DNA of 40,100 nucleotides, from assembly GCA_009774765.1 (NCBI GenBank), contig VSOK01000019.1, positions 1-40,100 of the forward strand, read 5' to 3'. Of the stretch, positions 17,047 through 24,317 are shown in pieces. The notes under the pieces were generated by a model. That model was not told the DNA's origin and ran no database searches. It saw nothing but the letters and a program-made list of their open reading frames with translations. The position numbers and the translations under genes are program-made. Each line of letters begins with the position of its first letter. Positions within the stretch are counted from its first letter, which is position 1. This DNA is from Bacteroidales bacterium. Its GTDB lineage: Bacteria; Bacteroidota; Bacteroidia; Bacteroidales; UBA932.

Positions 17047-17060
17047 GTGAATTAGTACAC
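17047..17060. promoter_or_regulatory. Probable GntR (YtrA-type) operator at the ABC operon start site
   Basis: An imperfect palindrome reads GTGTACTAATTCAC on the minus strand, with GTG/CAC ends. It lies directly downstream of the -7 element, covering the expected transcription start. The AGTAC/TAAT composition resembles YtrA-family operators. The assignment to the operon's own regulator is inference. Confidence 0.5.
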
Positions 17061-17062
17061 AG

Positions 17063-17092
17063 CAAAGGTAATTATAAAATTTAAATCTGCAA
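17063..17092 (-). promoter_or_regulatory. Bacteroidetes-type promoter of the ABC-GntR operon
   Basis: On the minus strand TTG (17090-17092) is followed by 19 nt and TACCTTTG (17063-17070), a full consensus match. It gives a leader of about 160 nt before the ATPase gene. Confidence 0.7.
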
Positions 17093-17124
17093 CTTCTCTC
17101 CTGCCCTTGATTGAAAATTGTTTT

Positions 17125-17132
17125 TAAATTTG
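17125..17132 (+). promoter_or_regulatory. Putative -7 element (TAAATTTG) for the GH95 gene
   Basis: A consensus -7 match 37 bp upstream of the preferred ATG. A TTG at 17107-17109 is 15 nt away, shorter than usual. Confidence 0.45.
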
Positions 17133-17168
17133 TAAGGATTATCACAACAACCTTTTAAATTGCAATAT

Positions 17169-19985
17169 ATGAAAGTCAATGCTTTCTATGCCGTTCCGCT
17201 TGCGGCCTTGCTGGCTGCTTCGTGCATTTACGGAGCATATAACCCAAATACAGATTCGGACCAATCCGATCCTGAGCACATCCTGCTGTATGATGAGCCG
17301 GCGTCGTTATGGGAAGAGACGCTTCCTCTCGGTAACGGACGTCTCGGGATAATGCCGGACGGGGGCATAAAAAAGGAAAGGATTGTACTTAATGAGATTT
17401 CGCTTTGGAGCGGCTGTGAGACGGATTATGCAAATCCGGATGCGGCGGCCAGCCTCCCGGAGATAAGGGAACTTCTGCAGCAGGGGCGTAATGTGGAGGC
17501 GCAGGAGCTGATGTATGAACGGTTTGTGCCCAAAAAGCAGACAGACGGAGGTACATACGGAAGCTACGAGGTGCTCGGATGGCTGGATATTGATTTTGGC
17601 GTTGACGGGAACGGGCTGTTGCCTGATGTCTCTTCCGGAAGTTATCGGAGATGGCTTGATCTGAAGACAGCTACGGCTTTTAGCGGATATTCCGCGGATG
17701 GTGTGGACTATATGAGAAAATACTATGTCTCGAGGGACAAGGATGTTATCGTCATTGAAATCGATGCTGTCGGTAAGGGAGTGGCAGAGTTTGCCGTCAG
17801 AATCGGCAGGGACGGACGAGGGGACTGCCGCCTGACAGAAAACGGCTTTCTCAAGATAAGCGGGAATCTGGACAGCGGAAAGGAAGGCGTTACTGGAATG
17901 AGCTATGCCGCTTATGCTGGTGTTGTCGCCTGTGGAAGCGATGCTGAGGTGTACGGTGTTCCGTCTGATGATAATTCAAATGGGAGTGTCCCGTCTATAA
18001 AAGTAACAGGTGCCGACAAGGCGTGGATTGTCGTGTCTGCCGCGACAAGTTTCTTTGAAGGTGACAGATATGATTCAAAGGCGGAGAATGACATTTCTGC
18101 CGTCGTCTCCCGTAATGTGATAAAAGATGCCTGCGGGATCAGGCGTATGACAAAAAAGATGGACAGGCTCCATAATGCGTCCGTGGAGAGTTACAGAAGA
18201 TTGTACGGACGGGCATCTGTCAGCATCGAGTCATCTGCAGGGACTGAGGGACTCACTACAGATGAGCGTCTTGATGCTTATTCCAAAGGTGCGGAAGACA
18301 ATGCTTTCGCTTCTCTTTATTATAACTATGGGCGGTATCTTCTGATTTCAGGCACACGTGAAGGAAGCCTTCCTCCCAATCTTCAGGGATTATGGGCAAA
18401 TACATTCGCAACTCCGTGGAACGGAGACTATCATACCAATATCAATGTGCAGATGAACCATTGGATTGCGGAACAGGGCAACCTGTCCGAACTTCATCTC
18501 CCTCTTACGGAACTGGTCCTTAAGATGATACCGAGCGGAGAGAAGACTGCGTCCGACTTTTATGGTCCTGATGCCGACGGATGGGTACAGCACATGATGA
18601 CGAATGTCTGGAACTATACCGCTCCTGGAGAGCATCCGTCCTGGGGAGCTACCAATACCGGGGGAGCCTGGCTTTGTGCACACCTTTGGGAACACTATGC
18701 TTATACTCTTGATGAGCAATATCTTGCGAGAATATATCCGGCTCTTGAAGGTGCTTCGAGATTTTTCCTCTCGACTATGATACGTGACAGGAAATATGGA
18801 TATCTTGTGACTGCGCCTACTTCATCTCCTGAGAATGAATTTCTTTGCGACGGCAGGAAAGTTAGCATCTGTATGGGACCAACTATGGACAATCAGCTGA
18901 TAAGGGAGCTGTTCACGAATACTTTGACCGCTTCCGGTATTCTCCGTAAAAGCGGTGCGGACTATGTCAGGGACTCGTTTGTTGATTCTTTGGAGACCGC
19001 TGTCTCACAGCTTCCTCCGCACAGGATAAGTCCTGACGGGTATCTTATGGAATGGCTTGAGGATTACGAGGAGGCTGACATTCATCACAGACATGTTTCC
19101 CATCTGTATGGTCTGCATCCGGGCAATCAGATTTCTCCATCGGCCACACCGGAGCTGGCAGAGGCCTGCAGGAATACTCTCAACCGCCGTGGAGATGAAG
19201 CTACGGGGTGGAGCCGTGCATGGAAAATTAATTTCTGGGCAAGGCTCGGGGATGGTGACAGGGCTTTGAAACTTCTGCGGAGTCTGCTTCATCCGGCTTA
19301 TCAGTATGCCGGTGGAAAGGCCGGTGATCCTGTCGGCAATAGGGATGCTTCGGGTTCTGTGGATGCCGATGGTTCTGGAGATGCTTTGGGGGCTGTAGAT
19401 AAGGGTGTTTCTGTCGTCTCAGTCGTTTCAGGGACATATCCGAATCTGTTCTGTTCGCATCCTCCGTTCCAGATAGACGGCAATTTCGGAGGCGCGGCCG
19501 GTATATCGGAAATGTTGCTCCAGAGCCACGAGGGATTCATCAATATCCTTCCCGCCCTTCCTTCCGAATGGGCGTCCGGAAGTCTTGAAGGGTTCAAAGT
19601 GCGTGGAGGTGCATCCGTAGACCTTGAATGGAAAGACGGAAGGCCTGTTCTGATGACCCTTACCGTAGGTCCGGCGCGTGAGAACATAATCAAAGTCCCT
19701 GAAGGTATGTGCATTGTTCAGGACGGCAAGACCCTGAGGACAGATAAATGCTGCCAGCGGACCTCGGCTGGACTTTTGACCGGACTTCCTGCTGGCGGGC
19801 AGAGGCCGCGGGGAATGCGGGGAACGCAGGGAACGCAGGGAACGCAGGGAACGCAGGGAACGCAAGGGGCGCATGGGGCGAACACTGACTGTGTGGACGC
19901 TGTCTGCGGCGGTTTTGTCACTGTGGCCGCACGTCCCGGCACCGTGGTTGAGCTTCGGTTTCAGCAGATTGCTGCAGACCGGTAA
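17169..19985 (+). CDS. GH95-family alpha-L-fucosidase-like lipoprotein
   Basis: The protein is about 938 aa from the ATG at 17169 (a TTG at 17160 also lies in frame). The N-terminus (LAALLAASC) looks like a lipoprotein signal with Cys as anchor. The GH95 N-terminal domain is clear (WEETLPLGNGRLG, LNEISLWSG). The (alpha/alpha)6 barrel has the expected catalytic-region residues: NLQGLWANTFATPWNGDYHT, the two Asn in TNINVQMNHW, the Glu in TSSPEN and the Asp in FQIDGNFGG. It likely removes fucose or a related sugar from host glycans at the cell surface or in the periplasm. Two oddities: a Gly/Asp/Ser-rich insert at about 716-757, and a five-copy Gly-Thr-Gln tract near 885-900. No SusC/D pair is in view. 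Confidence 0.9.
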   Translation: MKVNAFYAVPLAALLAASCIYGAYNPNTDSDQSDPEHILLYDEPASLWEETLPLGNGRLGIMPDGGIKKERIVLNEISLWSGCETDYANPDAAASLPEIRELLQQGRNVEAQELMYERFVPKKQTDGGTYGSYEVLGWLDIDFGVDGNGLLPDVSSGSYRRWLDLKTATAFSGYSADGVDYMRKYYVSRDKDVIVIEIDAVGKGVAEFAVRIGRDGRGDCRLTENGFLKISGNLDSGKEGVTGMSYAAYAGVVACGSDAEVYGVPSDDNSNGSVPSIKVTGADKAWIVVSAATSFFEGDRYDSKAENDISAVVSRNVIKDACGIRRMTKKMDRLHNASVESYRRLYGRASVSIESSAGTEGLTTDERLDAYSKGAEDNAFASLYYNYGRYLLISGTREGSLPPNLQGLWANTFATPWNGDYHTNINVQMNHWIAEQGNLSELHLPLTELVLKMIPSGEKTASDFYGPDADGWVQHMMTNVWNYTAPGEHPSWGATNTGGAWLCAHLWEHYAYTLDEQYLARIYPALEGASRFFLSTMIRDRKYGYLVTAPTSSPENEFLCDGRKVSICMGPTMDNQLIRELFTNTLTASGILRKSGADYVRDSFVDSLETAVSQLPPHRISPDGYLMEWLEDYEEADIHHRHVSHLYGLHPGNQISPSATPELAEACRNTLNRRGDEATGWSRAWKINFWARLGDGDRALKLLRSLLHPAYQYAGGKAGDPVGNRDASGSVDADGSGDALGAVDKGVSVVSVVSGTYPNLFCSHPPFQIDGNFGGAAGISEMLLQSHEGFINILPALPSEWASGSLEGFKVRGGASVDLEWKDGRPVLMTLTVGPARENIIKVPEGMCIVQDGKTLRTDKCCQRTSAGLLTGLPAGGQRPRGMRGTQGTQGTQGTQGTQGAHGANTDCVDAVCGGFVTVAARPGTVVELRFQQIAADR
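19819..19865 (+). repeat. 9-bp tandem repeat coding for Gly-Thr-Gln units
   Basis: Five near-identical GGAACGCAG units lie in frame near the 3' end of the GH95 gene, coding for repeated GTQ. The number of units changes length in steps of three residues without shifting the frame. Confidence 0.85.
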
Positions 19986-20016
19986 CCAATGATTTGTTAG
20001 AGATAGCGGAGGTTTG

Positions 20017-20640
20017 GTTCCCAATGTCCTTGATTGCGTGACATTGGGAACCTCCTTTGTCAGCATTGGGTTGATAGTCATTGCTTTGCGATGCCTGTTC
20101 GTTCCCAATGTCCCTGTTTTTGTGACATTGGGAACCTCCTTTGTCGGCATTGGGTTGATAGTCATTGCTTTGTGATGCTCGCTAGTTCCCAATGTCCCTG
20201 ATTATGTGACATTGGGAACCTCCTTTGTCAGCATTGGGTTGATAGTCATTGCTTTGTGATGCTCGCTAGTTCCCAATGTCCTTGATTGCGTGACATTGGG
20301 AACCTCCTTTGTCGGCATTGGGTTGATAGTAAGTGCTTTGCTATGTCTGTTCGTTCCCAATGTCCCTGATTATGTGACATTGGGAACCTCTTTTGTTGGC
20401 ATTTGGTTGATAGTCATTGCTTTGCGATACTCGCTCGTTCCCAATGTCCTTGATTATGTGACATTGGGAACCTCTTTTGTTGGCATTTGGTTGATAGTCA
20501 TTGCTTTGCGATGTCTGTTCGTTCCCGATGTCCTTGATTATGTGACATTGGGAACCTCCTTTGTCAGCATTTGGTTGATAGTCATTGCTTTGTGATGCTC
20601 TCTAGTTCCCAATGTCCCTGATTGTTTGACGTTGGGAATC
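20017..20640. repeat. Tandem array 1: 84-bp hairpin-bearing repeat, seven full copies and one partial
   Basis: Units start with GTTCCC at 20017, 20101, 20185, 20269, 20353, 20437, 20521 and 20605, exactly 84 bp apart. Each begins with a perfect or near-perfect inverted repeat: GTTCCCAATGTC, an 11-nt loop, GACATTGGGAAC. A second conserved segment with TTGATAGTCATTGC follows. Copies differ at scattered positions, the last being the most divergent. The array starts about 30 bp after the GH95 stop and has no unique spacers, so it is not a CRISPR. It holds no gene I can support. Confidence 0.93.
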
Positions 20641-20696
20641 TTTCGTCTTTGCGGCTTCTTATGATCTTTTCGGATATTACTTGAACCATTCTTCTG

Positions 20697-21076
20697 TTCT
20701 ATTGATGTGCCCATCGGCCCTTTTTCTGTCCGATGGTCACGCTTGTTTTTTCTTCTTGCTTGATAATCAGCGTGTTTTGTTCTGTTGATGTGCCCATCGG
20801 TCCTTTTTCTGTCCGATGGCCCCGTTTGCTTTTTCTTCCTGTCTGATATTCAGTGTGTTTTGTTCTATTGATGTGCCCATCGGTCCTTTTTCTGTCCGAT
20901 GGTCACGTTTGTTTTTTTCTTCCTGTCTGATATTCAGCGTGTTTTGTTCTGTTGATGTGCCCATCGGTCCTTTTTCTGTCCGATGGTCACGTTTGTTTTT
21001 TCCTTCCTGTCTGATATTCAGCGTGTTTTGTTCTGTTGATGTGCCCATTGGTCCTTTTCCTGTTCGATGGGCACAC
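20697..21076. repeat. Tandem array 2: 83-84-bp hairpin-bearing repeat, five copies
   Basis: Units start with GATGTGCCCAT at 20704, 20787, 20870, 20954 and 21038. Each has an 11-bp inverted repeat (GTGCCCATCGG, 12-nt T-rich loop, CCGATGGTCAC) and a second small palindrome (CTGATATTCAG). Sequence differs from array 1 but layout and unit length are the same. It ends just before the terminator and inverted repeat at 21.1 kb. No gene is supported here. Confidence 0.92.
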
Positions 21077-21094
21077 TTGTTCACTTGTTGATAT

Positions 21095-21129
21095 AAAAAA
21101 AGTCCATCTCTGAGCAAGAGATGGACTTT
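21095..21129 (-). terminator. Intrinsic terminator facing the invertible promoter
   Basis: Read on the minus strand, arms AAAGTCCATCTCT and AGAGATGGACTTT form a 13-bp stem with a 5-nt loop, followed by a run of T. It lies about 8 bp downstream of the -7 element of the leftward promoter and contains the left inverted repeat. Confidence 0.8.
21103..21126 (+). repeat. Left 24-bp inverted repeat of the invertible segment
   Basis: It consists of arms TCCATCTCT and AGAGATGGA around the asymmetric core GAGCA, plus one C. An exact inverted copy lies at 21400-21423. Palindromic arms with an asymmetric core are typical of site-specific recombinase crossover sites. Confidence 0.9.
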
Positions 21130-21136
21130 GCGTTTG

Positions 21137-21166
21137 CAAAAATAGGAATAAAATGCTGATTTCCAA
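21137..21166 (-). promoter_or_regulatory. Leftward Bacteroidetes-type promoter inside the invertible segment
   Basis: On the minus strand TTG (21164-21166), 19 nt, then TATTTTTG (21137-21144): full consensus and spacing. After inversion it would sit near 21382-21389 and drive upxY. Confidence 0.75.
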
Positions 21167-21399
21167 GTAAGAATAATGGAGATTTTAGAGTCTTTTACCC
21201 CCCCCGTTCAAATTATCGGACTGTGAGCCAATTAAATGCCGGACTTTATCACAGTTTCCGTCACAAATCAGATCAAGACAACAAATCAAAACCTGATATC
21301 ATCTCCGACAGACTTATTGCATTCTTTACAGACGCTTCAAAAACTTGTGTTGTATAATCATCTGGCCAATCCGTTAGAAAACAACCTGTTATTCTGTAT

Positions 21400-21423
21400 G
21401 TCCATCTCTTGCTCAGAGATGGA
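21400..21423 (-). repeat. Right 24-bp inverted repeat of the invertible segment
   Basis: Exact reverse complement of 21103-21126. It also folds as a hairpin but is not followed by a T-run on the plus strand, so it should not terminate rightward transcripts efficiently. The 170 bp from here to upxY form a leader without an evident gene. Confidence 0.9.
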
Positions 21424-21593
21424 TGCGTTACGACCGACGGAGACAGTTCCCGGGATGGGAATTGCCCGTGTTCCGAGTTTCAAAAGCGGAATGGTCTGGA
21501 ATGCTTCATATCTGCCGTGCTGCAACAAGGTATTGGCAGATGTGGAGGACTGGGAGAATTGTATCATAATGAATTGCAACAGTTATTGAGTCA

Positions 21594-22115
21594 ATGGGTG
21601 GTTATCGGCAATGGTATGCTGCAAAGGTCTTTTACAACAAAGTAAATCCGATCGTGAATTCCCTTATGAATAAGGGGTTCGAGACATATATCCCGACATT
21701 TATGGAGGAGACATACGGATCGGACGGACTTAAGTATGTCAGAAAACCGCTCATCAATTCACTTCTGTTTATATGCAGCTCATCTGAAGGGATCCGTAAA
21801 ATCGGCAAAGAGTTCAGTGAGGAACTCCGCATATATGGTGACGGGCCTACGTTCCAGCCTACTGCAATTCCTGACAAGGAGATGGAAATCTTCAGGATTG
21901 TCACATCGGCCCAGGACAAAGGTCTGAAATATCTTGGAGCGGATCTGCCGGAATACCATACCGGCCAGAGAGTCCGTGTGACGGATGGAGTCTTCAAGGG
22001 GGCTGAGGGACACATAAAAAGGATATTCAATGACAGGCGTCTTATCGTTACTATCGAGGGGATAGCAGCTGTTGCCACATCGTTTATTCATCCTTCTTTT
22101 TTGGAAAAGATATGA
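21594..22115 (+). CDS. upxY: UpxY-family NusG-like transcription antiterminator
   Basis: The protein is 173 aa. The N-terminal NusG domain opens with QWYAAKVFYNKVNPIVNSL and contains YIPTFMEETYG and KPLINSLLFICSS; the C-terminal KOW domain is at about 122-170 (GQRVRVTDGVFKGAEGHIKRIF). UpxY proteins of Bacteroides act on the leader of their own polysaccharide operon, letting RNA polymerase read through premature stops. Position at the head of the locus, behind an invertible promoter, fits this. Its stop overlaps the start of the next gene in ATGA, the arrangement seen for upxY-upxZ pairs. Confidence 0.9.
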   Translation: MGGYRQWYAAKVFYNKVNPIVNSLMNKGFETYIPTFMEETYGSDGLKYVRKPLINSLLFICSSSEGIRKIGKEFSEELRIYGDGPTFQPTAIPDKEMEIFRIVTSAQDKGLKYLGADLPEYHTGQRVRVTDGVFKGAEGHIKRIFNDRRLIVTIEGIAAVATSFIHPSFLEKI

Positions 22116-22873
22116 CATCAGATGAATTGAAAAATATTCTTCCCGAGCTTCAGGAGACAGATGTTTCCTGTCTTGGACTGGAAGATATGCTTTGCAGCGC
22201 ATATATTTATGATGCGCTGTATAATCTTGTGTCTGTCAACGGGTTGGATCAGGAATACGGTGACAGGAAGATTTACGGAGGGAAAATCCGCCAGCTTTTT
22301 GAACTGCTGACCGGAATGTACGGAGATATGGAATCCGTATTGGAGCGGGGAAAAATCCTGGCTTTGACAGGTTATCTTATAGGGAACTCTATGGCCGTCT
22401 GCAACAGGGAGTTTGTGGACAGGCACAATGTTTTGGCTGATAAGTTCATCTCAGAAAATGCAGGAAAATTGTTGTCCGGAAGTTTCGGGAATGACTTCGA
22501 GTCTGAAAAAGTTGTCTATTTTTTTGTTAGAGTCGTACTTGATTATATATGCTTTTGCCGTGAACAGTACCGTGAATTGGATGCTGCCGTGTCGGAACTG
22601 CTTGACATGTGGGCTTCCACGGTGGAGGATGACGGGAAATGGGACGGGGTTACGGCCGTGCAGGCACTGTGCCGCATTGATCTGATGAGGATGTATTCGG
22701 CTCTTTTTCTTGATTTTAGCCGCGAGGACAAAATACGTGCAGCAGAGTCTGCGTATAAGTCGCAATTATACTGCGATGACATTCCTGACCGTGCAAGATT
22801 CTGTCTTGAAGTACGTTCCGTATGTGATGCCGTCTGTGGAGAAATACAGCAGACGGTTATAGAAGAAAACTAA
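22112..22873 (+). CDS. UpxZ-like protein, extended
   Basis: The protein is 253 aa, cytoplasmic-looking and mostly helical, with no catalytic motif I recognise. Its central part (KILALTGYLIGNSMAVCNRE...DRHNVLADKF) resembles the helical core of UpxZ, which in Bacteroides inhibits the UpxY proteins of other polysaccharide loci so that one capsule is made at a time. Gene order and ATGA overlap with upxY support this more than sequence does. It is roughly 90 residues longer than typical UpxZ, the extra part being C-terminal (from about residue 150). If not UpxZ, it is an unknown regulator of the locus. Confidence 0.55.
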   Translation: MTSDELKNILPELQETDVSCLGLEDMLCSAYIYDALYNLVSVNGLDQEYGDRKIYGGKIRQLFELLTGMYGDMESVLERGKILALTGYLIGNSMAVCNREFVDRHNVLADKFISENAGKLLSGSFGNDFESEKVVYFFVRVVLDYICFCREQYRELDAAVSELLDMWASTVEDDGKWDGVTAVQALCRIDLMRMYSALFLDFSREDKIRAAESAYKSQLYCDDIPDRARFCLEVRSVCDAVCGEIQQTVIEEN

Positions 22874-22886
22874 CAACTGATTAATA

Positions 22887-24302
22887 ATGGCCAACAGAAC
22901 AAACACCAATGAAACTATCTATTATAAGTTTCCGACATATCTGGCGGATATCGCCATCCATTTCATAGTATTTTCCTTTCTGCTGTCGGAGGTAAATATA
23001 CTGGCCAATGTGGTTACCAGCAGATTGGGATATGCCGGGGCTTATCTGATGCTGTTGATAAGCTATGCACTTTCCATATCGATTGTCAAGCTTTCCGTAC
23101 ATAAGCGTAGGGTCTCCAATATAATTGTCGGATTGCGCGGAGTATTGCAGACGATAGTCGCTATGGCATTTTTCATCATATTTATATGGGCATTCTGCCG
23201 TATAGCACCGATGAAATTCTTCCTTGTACAGACTGCATTGGCTTCAGTCCTGATCGCATTGTGCCATGTACTGATACGATATGTCATAAAAAGAATCAGG
23301 ATTTACGGAAGAAACAAATATAAGGTACTGATGCTTGGTGCTGATGACAACAATGTCTCGATTTATGAGGAAATGACATTGGGATATGGAGCCCACGGAT
23401 ATTCGGTACTCGGATTTTTTACAGACAAATATAGTGAGCACATCCCTGAAGGCGCAGTGAAACTCGGAGGAACCAATGATATAATAGATTATCTGGCCTC
23501 TCACGATAATGTTGATGAAATCTATTGCGCCATCAATCCGTCTTCAGATCCGTCTCTTGTCAATGAAGTCATCAGGATGACTGAAGAAAAGTTGATCCAA
23601 TTCTGGTTCGTGCCAAATATGAACGGATATCCTCGCCGGAGGATGACTCATTCAGAATTCGGGCAGGTCACGGTCATAAGTCTCAGGGATGAGCCTTTGA
23701 ACAATCCGTGGATGAGGCTTGTAAAACGTACTACCGATATTGTCGTGTCAGGACTTTTCCTTGTTACGCTTTATCCTTTTATATGGGTGTTTGCCGCTGT
23801 CGGAATCAAGATATCTTCAAAAGGTCCGGTTCTTTTCAGACAGAAAAGGACGGGGTATAACGGCCAGGCCTTCGATTGTCTGAAATTCCGGTCGATGAGA
23901 GTCAATGCGCAGTCGGACAAGATGCAGGCAACGGAGAATGATCCGAGGAAGACAAAATTCGGTGATTTTCTGAGGAAAACGTCAATTGATGAACTTCCGC
24001 AGTTCGTCAATGTATTCAAAGGCGATATGTCCCTTGTCGGGCCGCGGCCTCATATGGAGTTCCATACCGACAAGTATTCCGAACTGATATCAAGCTATAT
24101 GATCAGGCATCTTGTGAAACCGGGAATAACAGGATGGGCGCAGGTAAACGGATGCAGGGGCGAGACAAAGACTGTGGACGAGATGAAAAACCGTGTTGAA
24201 CACGATATCTGGTATATAGAGCACTGGTCACCTGCGCTTGACATCAAGATATGCCTTATGACTGTCATCCAGATTCTTGGCGGCGACAAGCAGGCGTATT
24301 AA
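22887..24302 (+). CDS. Undecaprenyl-phosphate sugar phosphotransferase (WcaJ-type initiating transferase)
   Basis: The protein is 471 aa with the WcaJ/PglC polytopic architecture: four to five N-terminal membrane helices, a central nucleotide-binding-like domain (KVLMLGADDNNVSIYEEM), and a C-terminal bacterial sugar transferase domain from about 275 (KRTTDIVVSGLFLVTLYPF, GPVLFRQKRTGYNG, CLKFRSMR, SIDELPQFVNV, SLVGPRPHMEFHT, PGITGWAQVNG). It transfers a sugar-1-phosphate from a UDP-sugar to undecaprenyl phosphate, the first step of repeat-unit assembly at the inner membrane. Glucose or galactose is likely but the sugar is not determinable here. GC looks higher than in the genes that follow. 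Confidence 0.92.
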   Translation: MANRTNTNETIYYKFPTYLADIAIHFIVFSFLLSEVNILANVVTSRLGYAGAYLMLLISYALSISIVKLSVHKRRVSNIIVGLRGVLQTIVAMAFFIIFIWAFCRIAPMKFFLVQTALASVLIALCHVLIRYVIKRIRIYGRNKYKVLMLGADDNNVSIYEEMTLGYGAHGYSVLGFFTDKYSEHIPEGAVKLGGTNDIIDYLASHDNVDEIYCAINPSSDPSLVNEVIRMTEEKLIQFWFVPNMNGYPRRRMTHSEFGQVTVISLRDEPLNNPWMRLVKRTTDIVVSGLFLVTLYPFIWVFAAVGIKISSKGPVLFRQKRTGYNGQAFDCLKFRSMRVNAQSDKMQATENDPRKTKFGDFLRKTSIDELPQFVNVFKGDMSLVGPRPHMEFHTDKYSELISSYMIRHLVKPGITGWAQVNGCRGETKTVDEMKNRVEHDIWYIEHWSPALDIKICLMTVIQILGGDKQAY

Positions 24303-24317
24303 ATCATTTGAATAATT

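Larger units (their letters stand above)
21103..21423. promoter_or_regulatory. Putative invertible (phase-variable) promoter segment upstream of upxY
   Basis: A 321-bp segment is bounded by exact 24-bp inverted repeats and placed 170 bp upstream of upxY, as in the phase-variable capsule loci of Bacteroides. The 273-bp interior carries one consensus promoter, directed left. No rightward TAnnTTTG element is present in the segment or leader, so the locus reads as OFF. The interior also contains a run of eight C near 21198-21205. No recombinase gene is in the window; in Bacteroides such inversion is done by recombinases that may be encoded elsewhere. Confidence 0.78.

Noticed and set aside
20290..20595. 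Open frame with 28-residue hydrophobic repeats across array 1
   Set aside because: The unit is 84 bp, divisible by three, so any stop-free frame stays open through all copies. There is no ribosome binding site, and conservation follows the hairpin arms rather than codons.
20017..21076. CRISPR array or integron attC cluster
   Set aside because: Whole units are repeated end to end without unique spacers, no cas or integron integrase gene is present, and no cassette genes lie between units.
20767..21117. Minus-strand open frame with 28-residue repeats across array 2
   Set aside because: Same cause as in array 1; two of the period steps are 83 bp, so the frame is not held in all copies.
21198..21205. 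Run of eight C as a slippage-based phase switch
   Set aside because: It is neither in a gene nor between promoter elements; slippage there has no evident effect.
21236..21589. 117-codon open frame inside and beyond the invertible segment
   Set aside because: It crosses the right recombination site, shows no family resemblance, and lies in what should be promoter and leader DNA.
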